Assembly: GCF_014696675.1 (NCBI RefSeq) | Contig: NZ_JACJQN010000022.1 | Span: forward strand, 1 to 64,000 | Direction: 5' to 3' | Length of the DNA: 64,000 bases | From: Phormidium tenue FACHB-1052 | GTDB taxonomy: Bacteria; Cyanobacteriota; Cyanobacteriia; Phormidesmidales; Phormidesmidaceae | Made by a program: the position numbers and the translations under genes | Shown here: piece by piece, positions 8,073-16,042 of the stretch | Layout: each line of letters starts with the position of its first letter | Numbering within the stretch: the first letter of the stretch is position 1 | The notes under the pieces: model-generated | The model's database searches: none | What the model was told of the DNA's origin: nothing | Seen by the model: only the letters and a program-made list of their open reading frames with translations

Positions 8073-8876
8073 CTACCCCGCGCCATAGGAATCTTGCCAA
8101 TGCAGCAGCCGACCACTAACCGCCGACAGCCCTGAATCGGTCAGTTTCCCTAACAGGGCAAACAGCACAATGCTGGCGATGATCACGGCGGGGCGTCCAG
8201 TGGTTTGGCCGTCGATTAGCAGGTAGCCCAAACCCTGGCTGGCCCCCATGAGTTCAGCGGCGACTACAAACATCCAGCCCAGCCCCAGCCCATTGCGAAG
8301 CCCGACTAAATAAGCTGGCAGCGTAGCGGGGAGGAATACGCGGCGAACGAGCTGTAGCTGGCTAAGGCGATAGATTTTGCCGACCTCTACTAGCTTGCGA
8401 TCGACCCCCTGAATGCCACTCATCAGGTTGAGGTAAACCGGAAAGAACACCCCCACCGCAATCAGCGTCACCTTCGAGCTTTCATAAATGCCCAGCCAGA
8501 GAATAAACAGCGGCACCCAGGCGATCGAGGGAATGTTGCGCAGGGCTTGCAGCAGCGGATCTAAATAGGCATGGGCAATGCGGGAGTAGCCCGTCAGCGC
8601 CCCCAGCACCGTCGCCACCAGGGTGCCAATGCCAAACCCGAGCACGACTCGGTAAAAAGTGATGCCCACGTGGCGAAACAACTCGCCACTGCGAGCCATC
8701 GTCAGAATGGTCTCCAACACCGTCGTGGGGGCAGGCAGCAGGTTAGGGGCCACTAGCCCGAGCCGAGAGAGCAGTTCCCAAGCGGCTACCAGTGCGATCG
8801 GCAGTAGCCAGCCCTGGAGAGAGCGGGGAACGGCGAGGCGCTGTTTGGTTGTGCGACGGGAGAGGGAGAGGGACAT
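8073..8876 (-). CDS. ssuC: Sulfonate-type ABC transporter permease (transporter 1)
   Basis: A 267-residue inner-membrane permease. A basic N-terminus leads into LLPIALVAAWELLSRLGLVA, then the NLLPAPTTVLETI loop, five more hydrophobic spans and the coupling loop RVFLPATLPAYLVGLRNGLG. IGTLVATVLGALTGY and ILWLGIYESSKVTLIAVGVFF are family-typical. It is encoded between the SBP3 gene and its ATPase, so it most likely works with both. It is clearly a paralogue of the permease of transporter 2 but not a recent copy. The start shown follows STRR-type repeat DNA; the basic residues directly after Met fit a positive-inside N-terminus. Confidence 0.9.
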   Translation of the reverse strand: MSLSLSRRTTKQRLAVPRSLQGWLLPIALVAAWELLSRLGLVAPNLLPAPTTVLETILTMARSGELFRHVGITFYRVVLGFGIGTLVATVLGALTGYSRIAHAYLDPLLQALRNIPSIAWVPLFILWLGIYESSKVTLIAVGVFFPVYLNLMSGIQGVDRKLVEVGKIYRLSQLQLVRRVFLPATLPAYLVGLRNGLGLGWMFVVAAELMGASQGLGYLLIDGQTTGRPAVIIASIVLFALLGKLTDSGLSAVSGRLLHWQDSYGAG

Positions 8877-8889
8877 GGGATGGGGGAGT

Positions 8890-8996
8890 GAGGGGTAGAT
8901 GAGTGGGGGGTGAGGGGTAAGGGTGAAGGGTAAGGGGTGAGGCCAAATCTTTCTACCCCCTACTCCCCACTCCCTACCCCTTCACTCCCTACCCTG
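8890..8996. repeat. Short tandem repeats of GGGGTAAGG/CTCCCTACCC type
   Basis: The gap between SBP3 and the permease is made of iterated purine-rich units (GTGAGGGGTAAGGG) followed by pyrimidine-rich ones (CTACTCCCCACTCCCTACCC). The two halves are partly complementary. No gene is expected here. Confidence 0.75.
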
Positions 8997-10068
8997 CTGC
9001 AACTTTTTCAATGAATTGCGGATCAATCAAAGAGTCTACGACGGCGTTTATGTCAGTATCGGCAGGCACTACGCCGCTCTTTTTCAGCACGTCTCCGGCG
9101 GCGGTGATGGTGTCTTTGTGGATGGTGCCAATCACGCTATTTGACAGGTCGGTGCGCTCAAGCTGTTTGGCGGCCACATTTTTCTCGAGCCCTGCTGCTT
9201 CGGCCAGAATTGATTCGAGTTCTGCCGGGTTTTCGATCGCCCACTGCCGGGCTTTTTCGTAGGTGGCTAGCACTCGTTCAACGTAGGCGGGGTGAGCGTT
9301 GGCAAACTCTTCCCGCACGTTGAGAAAGCCATAGGTGTTGAGGTCGGGGTTGCGGAAGAAGAGCTTAGAACCCTGCTCTAGCTCGGTTTTGGCCATGTGA
9401 GGATCAAGGCCAGCCCAGGCATCGACATCGCCGCGCTCTAGGGCTGTTCTGCCGTCGGCGTGCTGCAGCTGCACGACTTCGATATCGGCTTCAGAGAGCC
9501 CGACCTGATCGAGGGCGCGCAGCAAGAAAATGTGGGGGTCGGTGCCCTTGGTGGCGGCCACCTTTTTGCCCTTCAGATCTTCGACTTTGCTGATGCCGGT
9601 GTCGGCACGGGTGACTAGAGCCGTCCACTCGGGTTTGGAGTAGATATAGACCGACTTGATCGGGTTGCCGTTGGCTTTGCCCAGCAGGGCAGCGGCCCCA
9701 GCGGTGGAGCCAAAGTCGATGCTGCGGCTGTTGAGCAGCTCTAGGGCTTTGTTGCTGCCCTGGCTCTGCACCCATTCCACCTTGACGTTGTCTTTGGCCA
9801 AGTCTTCTTCGAGCCAGCCTTTGGCTTTGAGCACCAGACTGACGGGGTTATAGTAGGCAAAATCGATTCGCACTACGCTGGGCGCGGCGGCAGCGGTAGC
9901 CCCTGAGCTAGCGGCGTCGCTGCTGGGGGAGGGTTGGGCGCAGCTGTTCAGCACCGCTACGCAAAAGGCGGTAGTGATGGCTAACATGCCTCGCAGCCAC
10001 TGTCGCCTACCCACCCGGCTCAAGGGACGCGGTAGGGACAAAAATCGAAGGTTATGGAACCGAAGCAT
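8989..10068 (-). CDS. ssuA: Aliphatic sulfonate-binding lipoprotein (SBP3)
   Basis: Periplasmic binding protein for the ABC system encoded directly downstream. I prefer the internal ATG giving MLRFHNLRFL (359 residues): an AGGTG site lies 7 bases before it, and it leaves a compact twin-arginine-like lipoprotein signal, GRRQWLRGM with arginines 21-22, a hydrophobic stretch, and lipobox LNSC with Cys43. A longer frame adds 41 residues of no recognisable character. The mature protein has the SsuA/NMT1 fold marks: IDFAYYNPVSLVLKAKGWLE, then DFGSTAGAAALLGKANG, DLKGKKVAATKGTDPHIFLL and ERGDVDAWAGLDPHMAKTEL. Ligand could be a sulfonate or another small organosulfur anion. Confidence 0.9.
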   Translation of the reverse strand: MLRFHNLRFLSLPRPLSRVGRRQWLRGMLAITTAFCVAVLNSCAQPSPSSDAASSGATAAAAPSVVRIDFAYYNPVSLVLKAKGWLEEDLAKDNVKVEWVQSQGSNKALELLNSRSIDFGSTAGAAALLGKANGNPIKSVYIYSKPEWTALVTRADTGISKVEDLKGKKVAATKGTDPHIFLLRALDQVGLSEADIEVVQLQHADGRTALERGDVDAWAGLDPHMAKTELEQGSKLFFRNPDLNTYGFLNVREEFANAHPAYVERVLATYEKARQWAIENPAELESILAEAAGLEKNVAAKQLERTDLSNSVIGTIHKDTITAAGDVLKKSGVVPADTDINAVVDSLIDPQFIEKVAAG

Positions 10069-10221
10069 TGCTACACCTATACTGGGTCGAAAACTGAAAG
10101 CGAAATTAGGAAATGCCGGAGCTGAAAAATAGATGGATTTCCCGGCAATACTGAGCGAAAGAGCTGTCCAGACTGGAGGCCGACCTGCCAAACTTGCTCG
10201 CCACCCCTCACCCCATTACCC

Positions 10222-11364
10222 TCAACTTGCCGGAGCGGGAACTTTATCGTTGGCCATAATTTCACCCAGCGGGCTGAGGTAGCGGCTGGGGGCTGCCGTG
10301 GGTAGGTTCTCCAGAGGCAACTTGGGGAATACGAGTTCGGCGAAGCGGTAGGCTTCTTCGAGGTGGGGATAGCCGGAGAAGATGAAGGTGTCGATACCCA
10401 GGTCGATGTATTCCTGCATGCGTTGGGCGACGGTGTCGGGGTCACCGACTAGGGCGGTGCCGGCTCCGCCGCGCACCAGGCCGACGCCGGCCCAGAGGTT
10501 GGGGCTGATTTCGAGGCTGTCGCGGCGGCCACCGTGGAGGGCGACCATGCGGCGCTGGCCTTCGGAGTCGGCGTGGGCCAGGGCTTTTTGGGCGGCGGCG
10601 ATGGTGTCGTCATCCAGGTAGCGAATCAGATCGTTGGCGGCGTCCCAGGCCTGGGCGGTGGTTTCGCGCACGATGACGTGCAGACGAATGCCGAAGCGCA
10701 GGGTGCGCCCGTGGGCTTCAGCTAGCTGGCGCACTTCGGCGATTTTTTCGGCGACTTGGGCGGGGGGTTCGCCCCAGGTGAGGTACAGGTCGACGTGCTT
10801 GGCGGCAATTTCTTTTGCGATCGCCGAGGAGCCCCCGAAATAAAGCGGTGGGTAGGGGTCTTGCACGGGGGGAAACAGCAGCTTTGCGCCTTTGACCGTC
10901 AGGTGCTGGCCCTCAAAATCCACCACTTCCTGCTGCATGACGCCGCGCCAGACTTCGAGAAACTCATCGGTGAGTTCGTAGCGCCCCTGCTTGTCGAGGT
11001 GCAGGCCGTCGGCGGCCAGCTCGTAGGGGTCGCCGCCGGTGACGACGTTGACCAGCAGTCGGCCCTTGGAGATGCGATCGAAGGTAGCCGCCATGCGGGC
11101 CGCCATGCCTGGAGAAGAAATGCCGGGGCGAATCGCCACCAAAAACTTCATGCGCTTGGTGACGGCAATCAGCGATGCGGCAGTAATCCAGGCGTCTTCG
11201 CAGGATTTGCCGGTGGGCAGCAGCGCCCCGGCGTAGCCCAACTGATCGATCGCACCGGCCAGCTGCTGTAGATAGTCGGCGGTGATGGCGCGACCCCCCA
11301 CAGCAGTGCCCAGGTAGCGGCCATCGCCGTGGGTCGGTATAAACCAGTGAATGTCGAGGCTCAT
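10222..11364 (-). CDS. ssuD: FMNH2-dependent alkanesulfonate monooxygenase
   Basis: The enzyme cleaves alkanesulfonates to aldehyde and sulfite with O2 and FMNH2 from SsuE. It aligns by eye with E. coli SsuD along its whole length (380 against 381 residues): [27 protein letters not shown] with Cys55 at the place of the conserved SsuD cysteine, [83 protein letters not shown] and [20 protein letters not shown]. It belongs to the bacterial luciferase-like TIM-barrel family. The gene is the third in the cluster after two binding proteins. This is one of the firmest calls in the window. Confidence 0.97.
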   Translation of the reverse strand: MSLDIHWFIPTHGDGRYLGTAVGGRAITADYLQQLAGAIDQLGYAGALLPTGKSCEDAWITAASLIAVTKRMKFLVAIRPGISSPGMAARMAATFDRISKGRLLVNVVTGGDPYELAADGLHLDKQGRYELTDEFLEVWRGVMQQEVVDFEGQHLTVKGAKLLFPPVQDPYPPLYFGGSSAIAKEIAAKHVDLYLTWGEPPAQVAEKIAEVRQLAEAHGRTLRFGIRLHVIVRETTAQAWDAANDLIRYLDDDTIAAAQKALAHADSEGQRRMVALHGGRRDSLEISPNLWAGVGLVRGGAGTALVGDPDTVAQRMQEYIDLGIDTFIFSGYPHLEEAYRFAELVFPKLPLENLPTAAPSRYLSPLGEIMANDKVPAPAS

Positions 11365-11486
11365 AGCAGTGAAAAACGCAGAGAGAACAACAAAGAGAAA
11401 AGACGTAGGAGAGAGTCAGAAGCGCATGCGCAGTGTTTGAGCTGTATCGGCCCTACGTCAAGCTTTAGTGCCTTGGTAGGCATTAC

Positions 11487-12611
11487 CTAGCCGTTCCAAA
11501 TGACGGTGGATACATCAATTTCTTTGGGAATCAGCTGTAGGTCGTAGAAGGTGTCGGCGATGTCTTGCTGGTAGGTCACGACCTCGTCGGTGATGGACTG
11601 AATGCCATAGCCGCGACGACTTTCCACCAGATCCAGCACGTCGGTGGGAATCCCCAGCTCGTTGGACAAAAACTTAGAGACCTCGGCGGGGTTTTCTTTG
11701 GCAAAGGTGCTGATCGTTTCGGCCTCTTCTAAAACCGCCTTGAGTACGTCGGGCTGGCTATCGGCAAAGGATTTGGTGGCGAGATAGAAGCCTCGATTGC
11801 GGGCGATGCCTTTGCCGTCGCGCAGCGTTCTGGCTCCCAGCTGCTTTTCTGCTGCTCCCTGAAAGGGATCCCAGATCACCCAGGCATCGACGCTATTTTG
11901 CTCAAAGGCTGAGCGAGCGTCACCGGGGGGCAGGTAGGCAGTCTCGACGTCGCTGTACTGCAAACCCGCTTCTTCTAAGGCTTTGACCAGCAGGTAGTGG
12001 ACGTTAGAGCCTTTATTGAGGGCCACCTTTTTGCCCTTCAGCTCGGCGACGCTTTGAATCGGCGAGTCTTTCTGCACGAGGATGGCTTCGGCTAGCGAAC
12101 CGACGTCTTCCCATGCGACATAGACCAGGGGGGCATCGGCGGCTTGGGCAAAGATCGGCGGGGTTTCACCCGTGTAGGCGACGTCAATGCTACCCACGTT
12201 GAGGGCTTCGAGCATTTGGGGGCCAGCGGCAAACTCGTTCCAGGTGATGGGGAAGGCCTCGGCCTCAAAGCGCTTTTCGAGGAGCTTTTGGTTTTTCAGC
12301 AGGTTCAGCACGGTCGATGACTTTTGGTAGCCCACCCGCAGCTGCTTGGTGGCAGCGGGGGCAGCACCACCGGCACCGGCTTGGGTCGCCCCAGTCTGGG
12401 CCTGAGGCGTAGACTCGCTGCTGCAAGCTCCCACCGCACCGGCCAGGGCCATGCCCCCTAAGAACATGCCGCCCTGACGCAGGAATCGGCGGCGGGAGGC
12501 TAACCCCCGCAACGCTGAGGTTTGGGACTGGCTATGGGAGTGGTTGTAGCGAGGCACAATCTGCAAAGCTTTTTCAAACTCCGGTTTTTCAAAATTCATG
12601 AATGGGCTCAA
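11487..12611 (-). CDS. Aliphatic sulfonate-binding Tat lipoprotein (SBP2)
   Basis: Substrate-binding protein of the SsuA/TauA class, 374 residues. The signal has a long polar n-region, then twin arginines in ASRRRFLRQGG (about 39-49), a hydrophobic core and lipobox VGAC with Cys63, so it is probably a Tat-exported lipoprotein. Family marks follow: LRVGYQKSSTVLNLLK, LEALNVGSIDVAYTGETPPI, ELKGKKVALNKGSNVHYLLV and ARSAFEQNSVDAWVIWDPFQ. It is a close paralogue of the gene 23 bases upstream. Neither has its own permease next to it, so both may feed transporter 1 or 2. Specific ligand unknown. Confidence 0.9.
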   Translation of the reverse strand: MSPFMNFEKPEFEKALQIVPRYNHSHSQSQTSALRGLASRRRFLRQGGMFLGGMALAGAVGACSSESTPQAQTGATQAGAGGAAPAATKQLRVGYQKSSTVLNLLKNQKLLEKRFEAEAFPITWNEFAAGPQMLEALNVGSIDVAYTGETPPIFAQAADAPLVYVAWEDVGSLAEAILVQKDSPIQSVAELKGKKVALNKGSNVHYLLVKALEEAGLQYSDVETAYLPPGDARSAFEQNSVDAWVIWDPFQGAAEKQLGARTLRDGKGIARNRGFYLATKSFADSQPDVLKAVLEEAETISTFAKENPAEVSKFLSNELGIPTDVLDLVESRRGYGIQSITDEVVTYQQDIADTFYDLQLIPKEIDVSTVIWNG

Positions 12612-12634
12612 CTTTGGTGAATGGCAGTGGGGAG

Positions 12635-13702
12635 TTAGGCGAGGAGGTTGGCAGCAGACGGCTTCAGCCGGGCCGAGGTAGCTGAGCTGGGGGTCCAGAT
12701 CACGTCTTGCACGCGCACCGCTTTAGGAATTAGCGCTAGCTCGTAGAAGGCGTCGGCAATGCGCTGCTGCTCTGCGATCGCCTCGGTCTGCACCGGGTCA
12801 AAGATCCAGGTGCGGCGGCGGGTGACCACATCTAAAATCTCTGGCTCTAGGCCGGTGATGGGGGCCAGCACCTCCACCACTTCGGCGGGGCTGTTGTCGG
12901 CCCACTGGGCAACCTCAGCGGTATCTTCGAGCAGGGCCACCAGCAGCGCTTCGTTGTCGGCCACGAAGGCTTTAGAGGCCAGGAAAAACTCTCGGTTGGG
13001 GGCTAGCCCTTCCCCGGTGGCCAGGGTGCGCGCCCCTACCTGTTTCTCTGAGGCCGCGTAGAAGGGATCCCAAATGCCCCAGGCATCGATGTTGTTTTGC
13101 TCGAAGGCAGAGCGGGCATCGGCGGGGGTGAGGTTCACCGGCTCAATGTCTGACCAGGCTAACCCGGCTTTTTTGAGCGCCTGCACCACCAAAAAGTGAG
13201 CGCTGGAGCCACGCTGAAAGGCCACCTTTTTGCCTTTGAGATCGGCTAGGGTTTGCACCGACGAATCGGCCTGCACCACAATGGCCGAACTCTTGGGTCG
13301 GGGTGCGCCGCTGCCGACATAGAAAAAGGGCGTGTCCGCTGCTTGGGCAAAAACCGGGGGGGCATCGCCGGTGCGGCCAATGTCGATGCTGCCAACGTTC
13401 AACGCCTCTAGCAGGGGCGGCCCCGACTGAAATTCAATCCACTCGACGCGGGTGCCAAAGGCCTTCAGCCGTTCCTCAAGCCCGCCCCGCGCTTTGATCA
13501 AGATGAACGGGTCAAACTTTTGGTGGCCAATGCGTAGCACCTTGGCTTTGGCGGTGGTGGCCTGGGGCTCGGTGCTGGTAGTGGAGTCGCTGCTACAGGC
13601 GGTGACTGCTGCACTCAGCCCCATGCCGCTGGCAAATAAATAGGCAAACGACTTTAGCGACTGTCGCCGAGTAAGCCCCCAAGCTGGGCGATGCTGTGCC
13701 AT
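12635..13702 (-). CDS. Aliphatic sulfonate-binding Tat lipoprotein (SBP1)
   Basis: First gene of the organosulfur cluster, 355 residues. Signal: GLTRRQSLKSFAYLFASG with arginines 12-13, lipobox VTAC with Cys36. Mature part: VLRIGHQKFDPFILIKARGG, LEALNVGSIDIGRTGDAPPV, DLKGKKVAFQRGSSAHFLVV and ARSAFEQNNIDAWGIWDPFY, the same landmarks as SBP2, showing tandem duplication. The differences lie in ligand-lining loops (GRTGDAPPVFAQAADTPFFY against AYTGETPPIFAQAADAPLVY), so the pair may bind different sulfonates. Promoter signals should lie in the 370 bases upstream, where a palindrome is found. Confidence 0.9.
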   Translation of the reverse strand: MAQHRPAWGLTRRQSLKSFAYLFASGMGLSAAVTACSSDSTTSTEPQATTAKAKVLRIGHQKFDPFILIKARGGLEERLKAFGTRVEWIEFQSGPPLLEALNVGSIDIGRTGDAPPVFAQAADTPFFYVGSGAPRPKSSAIVVQADSSVQTLADLKGKKVAFQRGSSAHFLVVQALKKAGLAWSDIEPVNLTPADARSAFEQNNIDAWGIWDPFYAASEKQVGARTLATGEGLAPNREFFLASKAFVADNEALLVALLEDTAEVAQWADNSPAEVVEVLAPITGLEPEILDVVTRRRTWIFDPVQTEAIAEQQRIADAFYELALIPKAVRVQDVIWTPSSATSARLKPSAANLLA

Positions 13703-14069
13703 GGCTGTGCCTCCACAAATGATCTATTCCTGGCGCAGACCTGACCTTGCAGCAGTTGCTCAAAGCCGAAGCCAACCCAGGATAACTACGGTAAGTCGGT
13801 AGAAATACCGCTGTTTGCTGGCGCAGTATGGCACGCAGCTTGAGTGAAGTTCAAGTAAACTCTGTTACAAATGAAATTTAATTTCATTCAACATTTACCG
13901 AAAAATTGGGACGCCTTGGTGTTAGTCTCCGGGCGCAAGATACCAATGGGGCAAAGAACCTATTGCCGCCTGAAGCCTATCAAATTCGGATCTGAACGTC
14001 AGACGTGGATCTCCCCCTAAAAACGAAAAGCCGAGGGTTTCTAGGGAGATAATTGAGGGGCGTCCCGAC
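13703..14069. other. Upstream region of the organosulfur cluster
   Basis: No gene is seen. The left part is AT-rich and must hold the promoter of the minus-strand sulfonate cluster; it contains the ATGAAAT/ATTTCAT palindrome listed separately. The right part (about 14010-14070) lies just after the glutamine-amidotransferase stop and holds a weak stem of ATCTCCC with GGGAGAT around CCCTCGGCTTTTCG on the minus strand, which may be that gene's terminator. Confidence 0.6.
13869..13889. promoter_or_regulatory. Candidate operator of the organosulfur cluster
   Basis: ATGAAAT-TTA-ATTTCAT (13871-13887) is a perfect 7-base dyad around three bases, within AAATGA-N9-TCATTC. It lies 167 bases upstream of the SBP1 start. 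A similar AAATGA-N8-TCATTT lies upstream of sbpA. The size fits a homodimer such as a Crp-family protein. Function is inferred from position and resemblance only. Confidence 0.45.
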
Positions 14070-14846
14070 TCAAGGGGTTAGATGGAGCGGTAAGCCGTCT
14101 TGAAAGACCAGCAACTCACCGGGCTGGATGGGAGTCCAATCCTCGTTGTCGGTGAGGGAAGTGGTGGCGATCACGGCGACGCGATCGCTCGGGGTGGTCA
14201 GCTCTTGAAAATCCACCGTAATGTCTTCGTCAATTAGGTGGGCGGCGGCAAAAGGTGCCTGGCGCACGATGTAGCAGAGCTTGGTGGAGCAGTGGGCAAA
14301 GCAGTGTTCGCCATCCGACAGCAAATAGTTGAAGATGCCGTGGGGGGCGATCGCCGCCGTAATCTCTTGCAGGGCGAGGTATAGGTCTTGAATGGGGGGT
14401 TTGCGATCGGGGAACCGCTGCCGAATGTGGTTGAGTATGAGGCAAAAGGCCTGCTCGCTGTCGGTTTGCCCCACCGGGCGGTAGATGCCCTGGTGGTCGC
14501 AGGGCAGCGTCGGCAGATCGCCGTTGTGGGCAAACACCCAGTAGCGCCCCCACAGCTCTCGCTTAAAGGGGTGGCAGTTTTCGAGCTTGACTGGCCCAAT
14601 GGTGGCCTTGCGAATGTGGGCAATCACGTTCGTCGATTTGATTGGGTATTGCCGAATGAAGGCGGCCACGGGCGAGGCGCTAGACGGGTTGTCGTCGAGA
14701 AACACCCGACAGCCTAGACCTTCAAAAAAGGCGATGCCCCAGCCGTCTTTGTGGTCGTCGGTTTTGCCCCCGCGCGCACAAAACCCCTCAAAGGAGAAGC
14801 AAATATCAGTGGGCACATTGCAGTTCATCCCCAACAGCTGGCACAT
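14070..14846 (-). CDS. Class II glutamine amidotransferase, YafJ/EgtC-like
   Basis: A 258-residue N-terminal-nucleophile amidotransferase. Cys2 directly after the initiator Met (MCQLLGMNCN) is the expected catalytic nucleophile. RGGKTDDHKDGWGIAFFEG, NVIAHIRKATIGPV and WVFAHNGDLPTLPC (the AHNG motif that holds the glutamine) and GQTDSEQAFCLIL are all family marks. There is no synthase domain, so the ammonia acceptor is unknown. The YafJ group is best known as stand-alone proteins of unclear function; the ergothioneine enzyme EgtC is a relative but no egt genes are here. The gene lies downstream of a DsbA-like gene on the same strand, 185 bases away. Confidence 0.88.
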   Translation of the reverse strand: MCQLLGMNCNVPTDICFSFEGFCARGGKTDDHKDGWGIAFFEGLGCRVFLDDNPSSASPVAAFIRQYPIKSTNVIAHIRKATIGPVKLENCHPFKRELWGRYWVFAHNGDLPTLPCDHQGIYRPVGQTDSEQAFCLILNHIRQRFPDRKPPIQDLYLALQEITAAIAPHGIFNYLLSDGEHCFAHCSTKLCYIVRQAPFAAAHLIDEDITVDFQELTTPSDRVAVIATTSLTDNEDWTPIQPGELLVFQDGLPLHLTP

Positions 14847-15031
14847 AGTGGCGTATCTTCACGAGTCTTTTAGTAGCTCTCAGGCTAACTCCGTTACCGC
14901 TGCGATCGATACATCATCACCAAACAGGGTTTGGCCGCTGGCGACCAGTCTAGGGTTTCGGAGTTGTAGAGCTGAACGCGGCGGCCTCGCCCACTTCCGG
15001 CTCGGCGATCGCGTCTACTCTGCCGACGGGC

Positions 15032-15718
15032 CTAGCACCAAGACTGTTCTTCAGGCGGGTTATGCAGCAATTCTCGAATATTGGCTTCGATCACGCGGTA
15101 GCCAACATTGCCGTTGAGTCGTTGCCGACCTTCATTAAAGATCAAGGTTGGGCTAACGGTAACAGCGTGCTCTTTGACCAACTCCAAGTCTTTTGAGAGC
15201 AGAGCGTAGGCCTCGCCACTGTCAATTTGCTGCTCAAGGGCGGCGATCGGCAGGCCCAACTCTTCAGCCAGGGCAAACTGTACGGCGCGATCGCTGATGT
15301 TGGCAAGTTTCGTAAAAAAGGCTTCGCGACACGACCAAACTGCCTTTTCAAAAATTTTCTCTGACTTGGGAATAACGCCTTTGGTTTCTAATAACTGAAT
15401 GCTGTAGAGAAACAGGTGGCAGGATGTCGATGATGGCGGCGTAACCCCTGTCCAAATATCAGGATCAACGGCAATGTGATCAAACTTTTGGACGGCTTCG
15501 AGCACGTGGTTGCTATAGCCTTTTAATCCTCCTTTTTCTCGCCATCGGCTCTCCAGTTTTTCTCGGGCATTGCCAAACACCGGTACAAAATGGTATTCGA
15601 TCGCAACCTGATTTTGAAAGACCGTTGTCAACTCATCCAAACGTATTTGAGCGATGTAAGCCCAAACACAGAGCACATCGGAAAAATAGGAAATCTGAAT
15701 GGGTTCCATGGGTGTCAA
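15032..15718 (-). CDS. DsbA-fold oxidoreductase/isomerase-like protein lacking CxxC
   Basis: A 228-residue thioredoxin-fold protein of the DsbA/FrnE/HCCA-isomerase superfamily. The first strand and helix read ISYFSDVLCVWAYIAQIRLD: the redox site that would be CxxC is C-V-W-A, so the second cysteine is missing. HAVTVSPTLIFN near the C-terminus holds the cis-proline loop. The helical insert between (about 60-150) is typical. There is no signal peptide, so it is cytoplasmic. The single cysteine argues against disulfide exchange and for a glutathione-dependent or isomerase role, as in GST-kappa and 2-hydroxychromene-2-carboxylate isomerase, but I cannot choose. Confidence 0.8.
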   Translation of the reverse strand: MTPMEPIQISYFSDVLCVWAYIAQIRLDELTTVFQNQVAIEYHFVPVFGNAREKLESRWREKGGLKGYSNHVLEAVQKFDHIAVDPDIWTGVTPPSSTSCHLFLYSIQLLETKGVIPKSEKIFEKAVWSCREAFFTKLANISDRAVQFALAEELGLPIAALEQQIDSGEAYALLSKDLELVKEHAVTVSPTLIFNEGRQRLNGNVGYRVIEANIRELLHNPPEEQSWC

Positions 15719-16042
15719 GAGTGCGATGAGGGGGGAGGAACGTGAGATAAAAGCGATGTAGCTAGGCGTTATTTCACCATATCGCTATTTTGCCCACCCG
15801 TTTGCTGTCTCTCTTTTTGAACCGGCTTTTTGAACCGGTAGGGTGGCCACAGTTCATGCCGACCTGGTATAACCATAGAAAAGGCGATGGAGCTCGCCAA
15901 AACCGCCCTACGTGAGTCAGATTTGACCGCCTAAGGGCTAATGGCTCCTACTCATTCCGGCTTGGGGCGGAAGGGTAGGGGCTTTTGAGTCTTTTAACTA
16001 CTGCCACAGGCCGCGCAACCCGTTCAACTTTGGCGTGGCGAC
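15719..16042. other. Intergenic region, nothing recognised
   Basis: Upstream regions of the divergent DsbA-like and antiporter genes. No reading frame of interest, RNA gene, or clear hairpin is seen. A GGTATAACC and a GGTAGGG stretch are present but not interpretable. Confidence 0.5.

Noticed and set aside
7891-8100. 70-codon N-terminal extension of the transporter 1 ATPase
   Set aside because: It translates tandem-repeat DNA, overlaps the permease gene, and the ABC domain starts normally at MLYIENVHK.
14847-15031. Open stretch after the DsbA-like stop in the same frame (ending YNSETLDWSPAAKP-like text)
   Set aside because: About 45 codons without a start, separated by a stop; no family recognised. 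It might be a fragment but cannot be supported.
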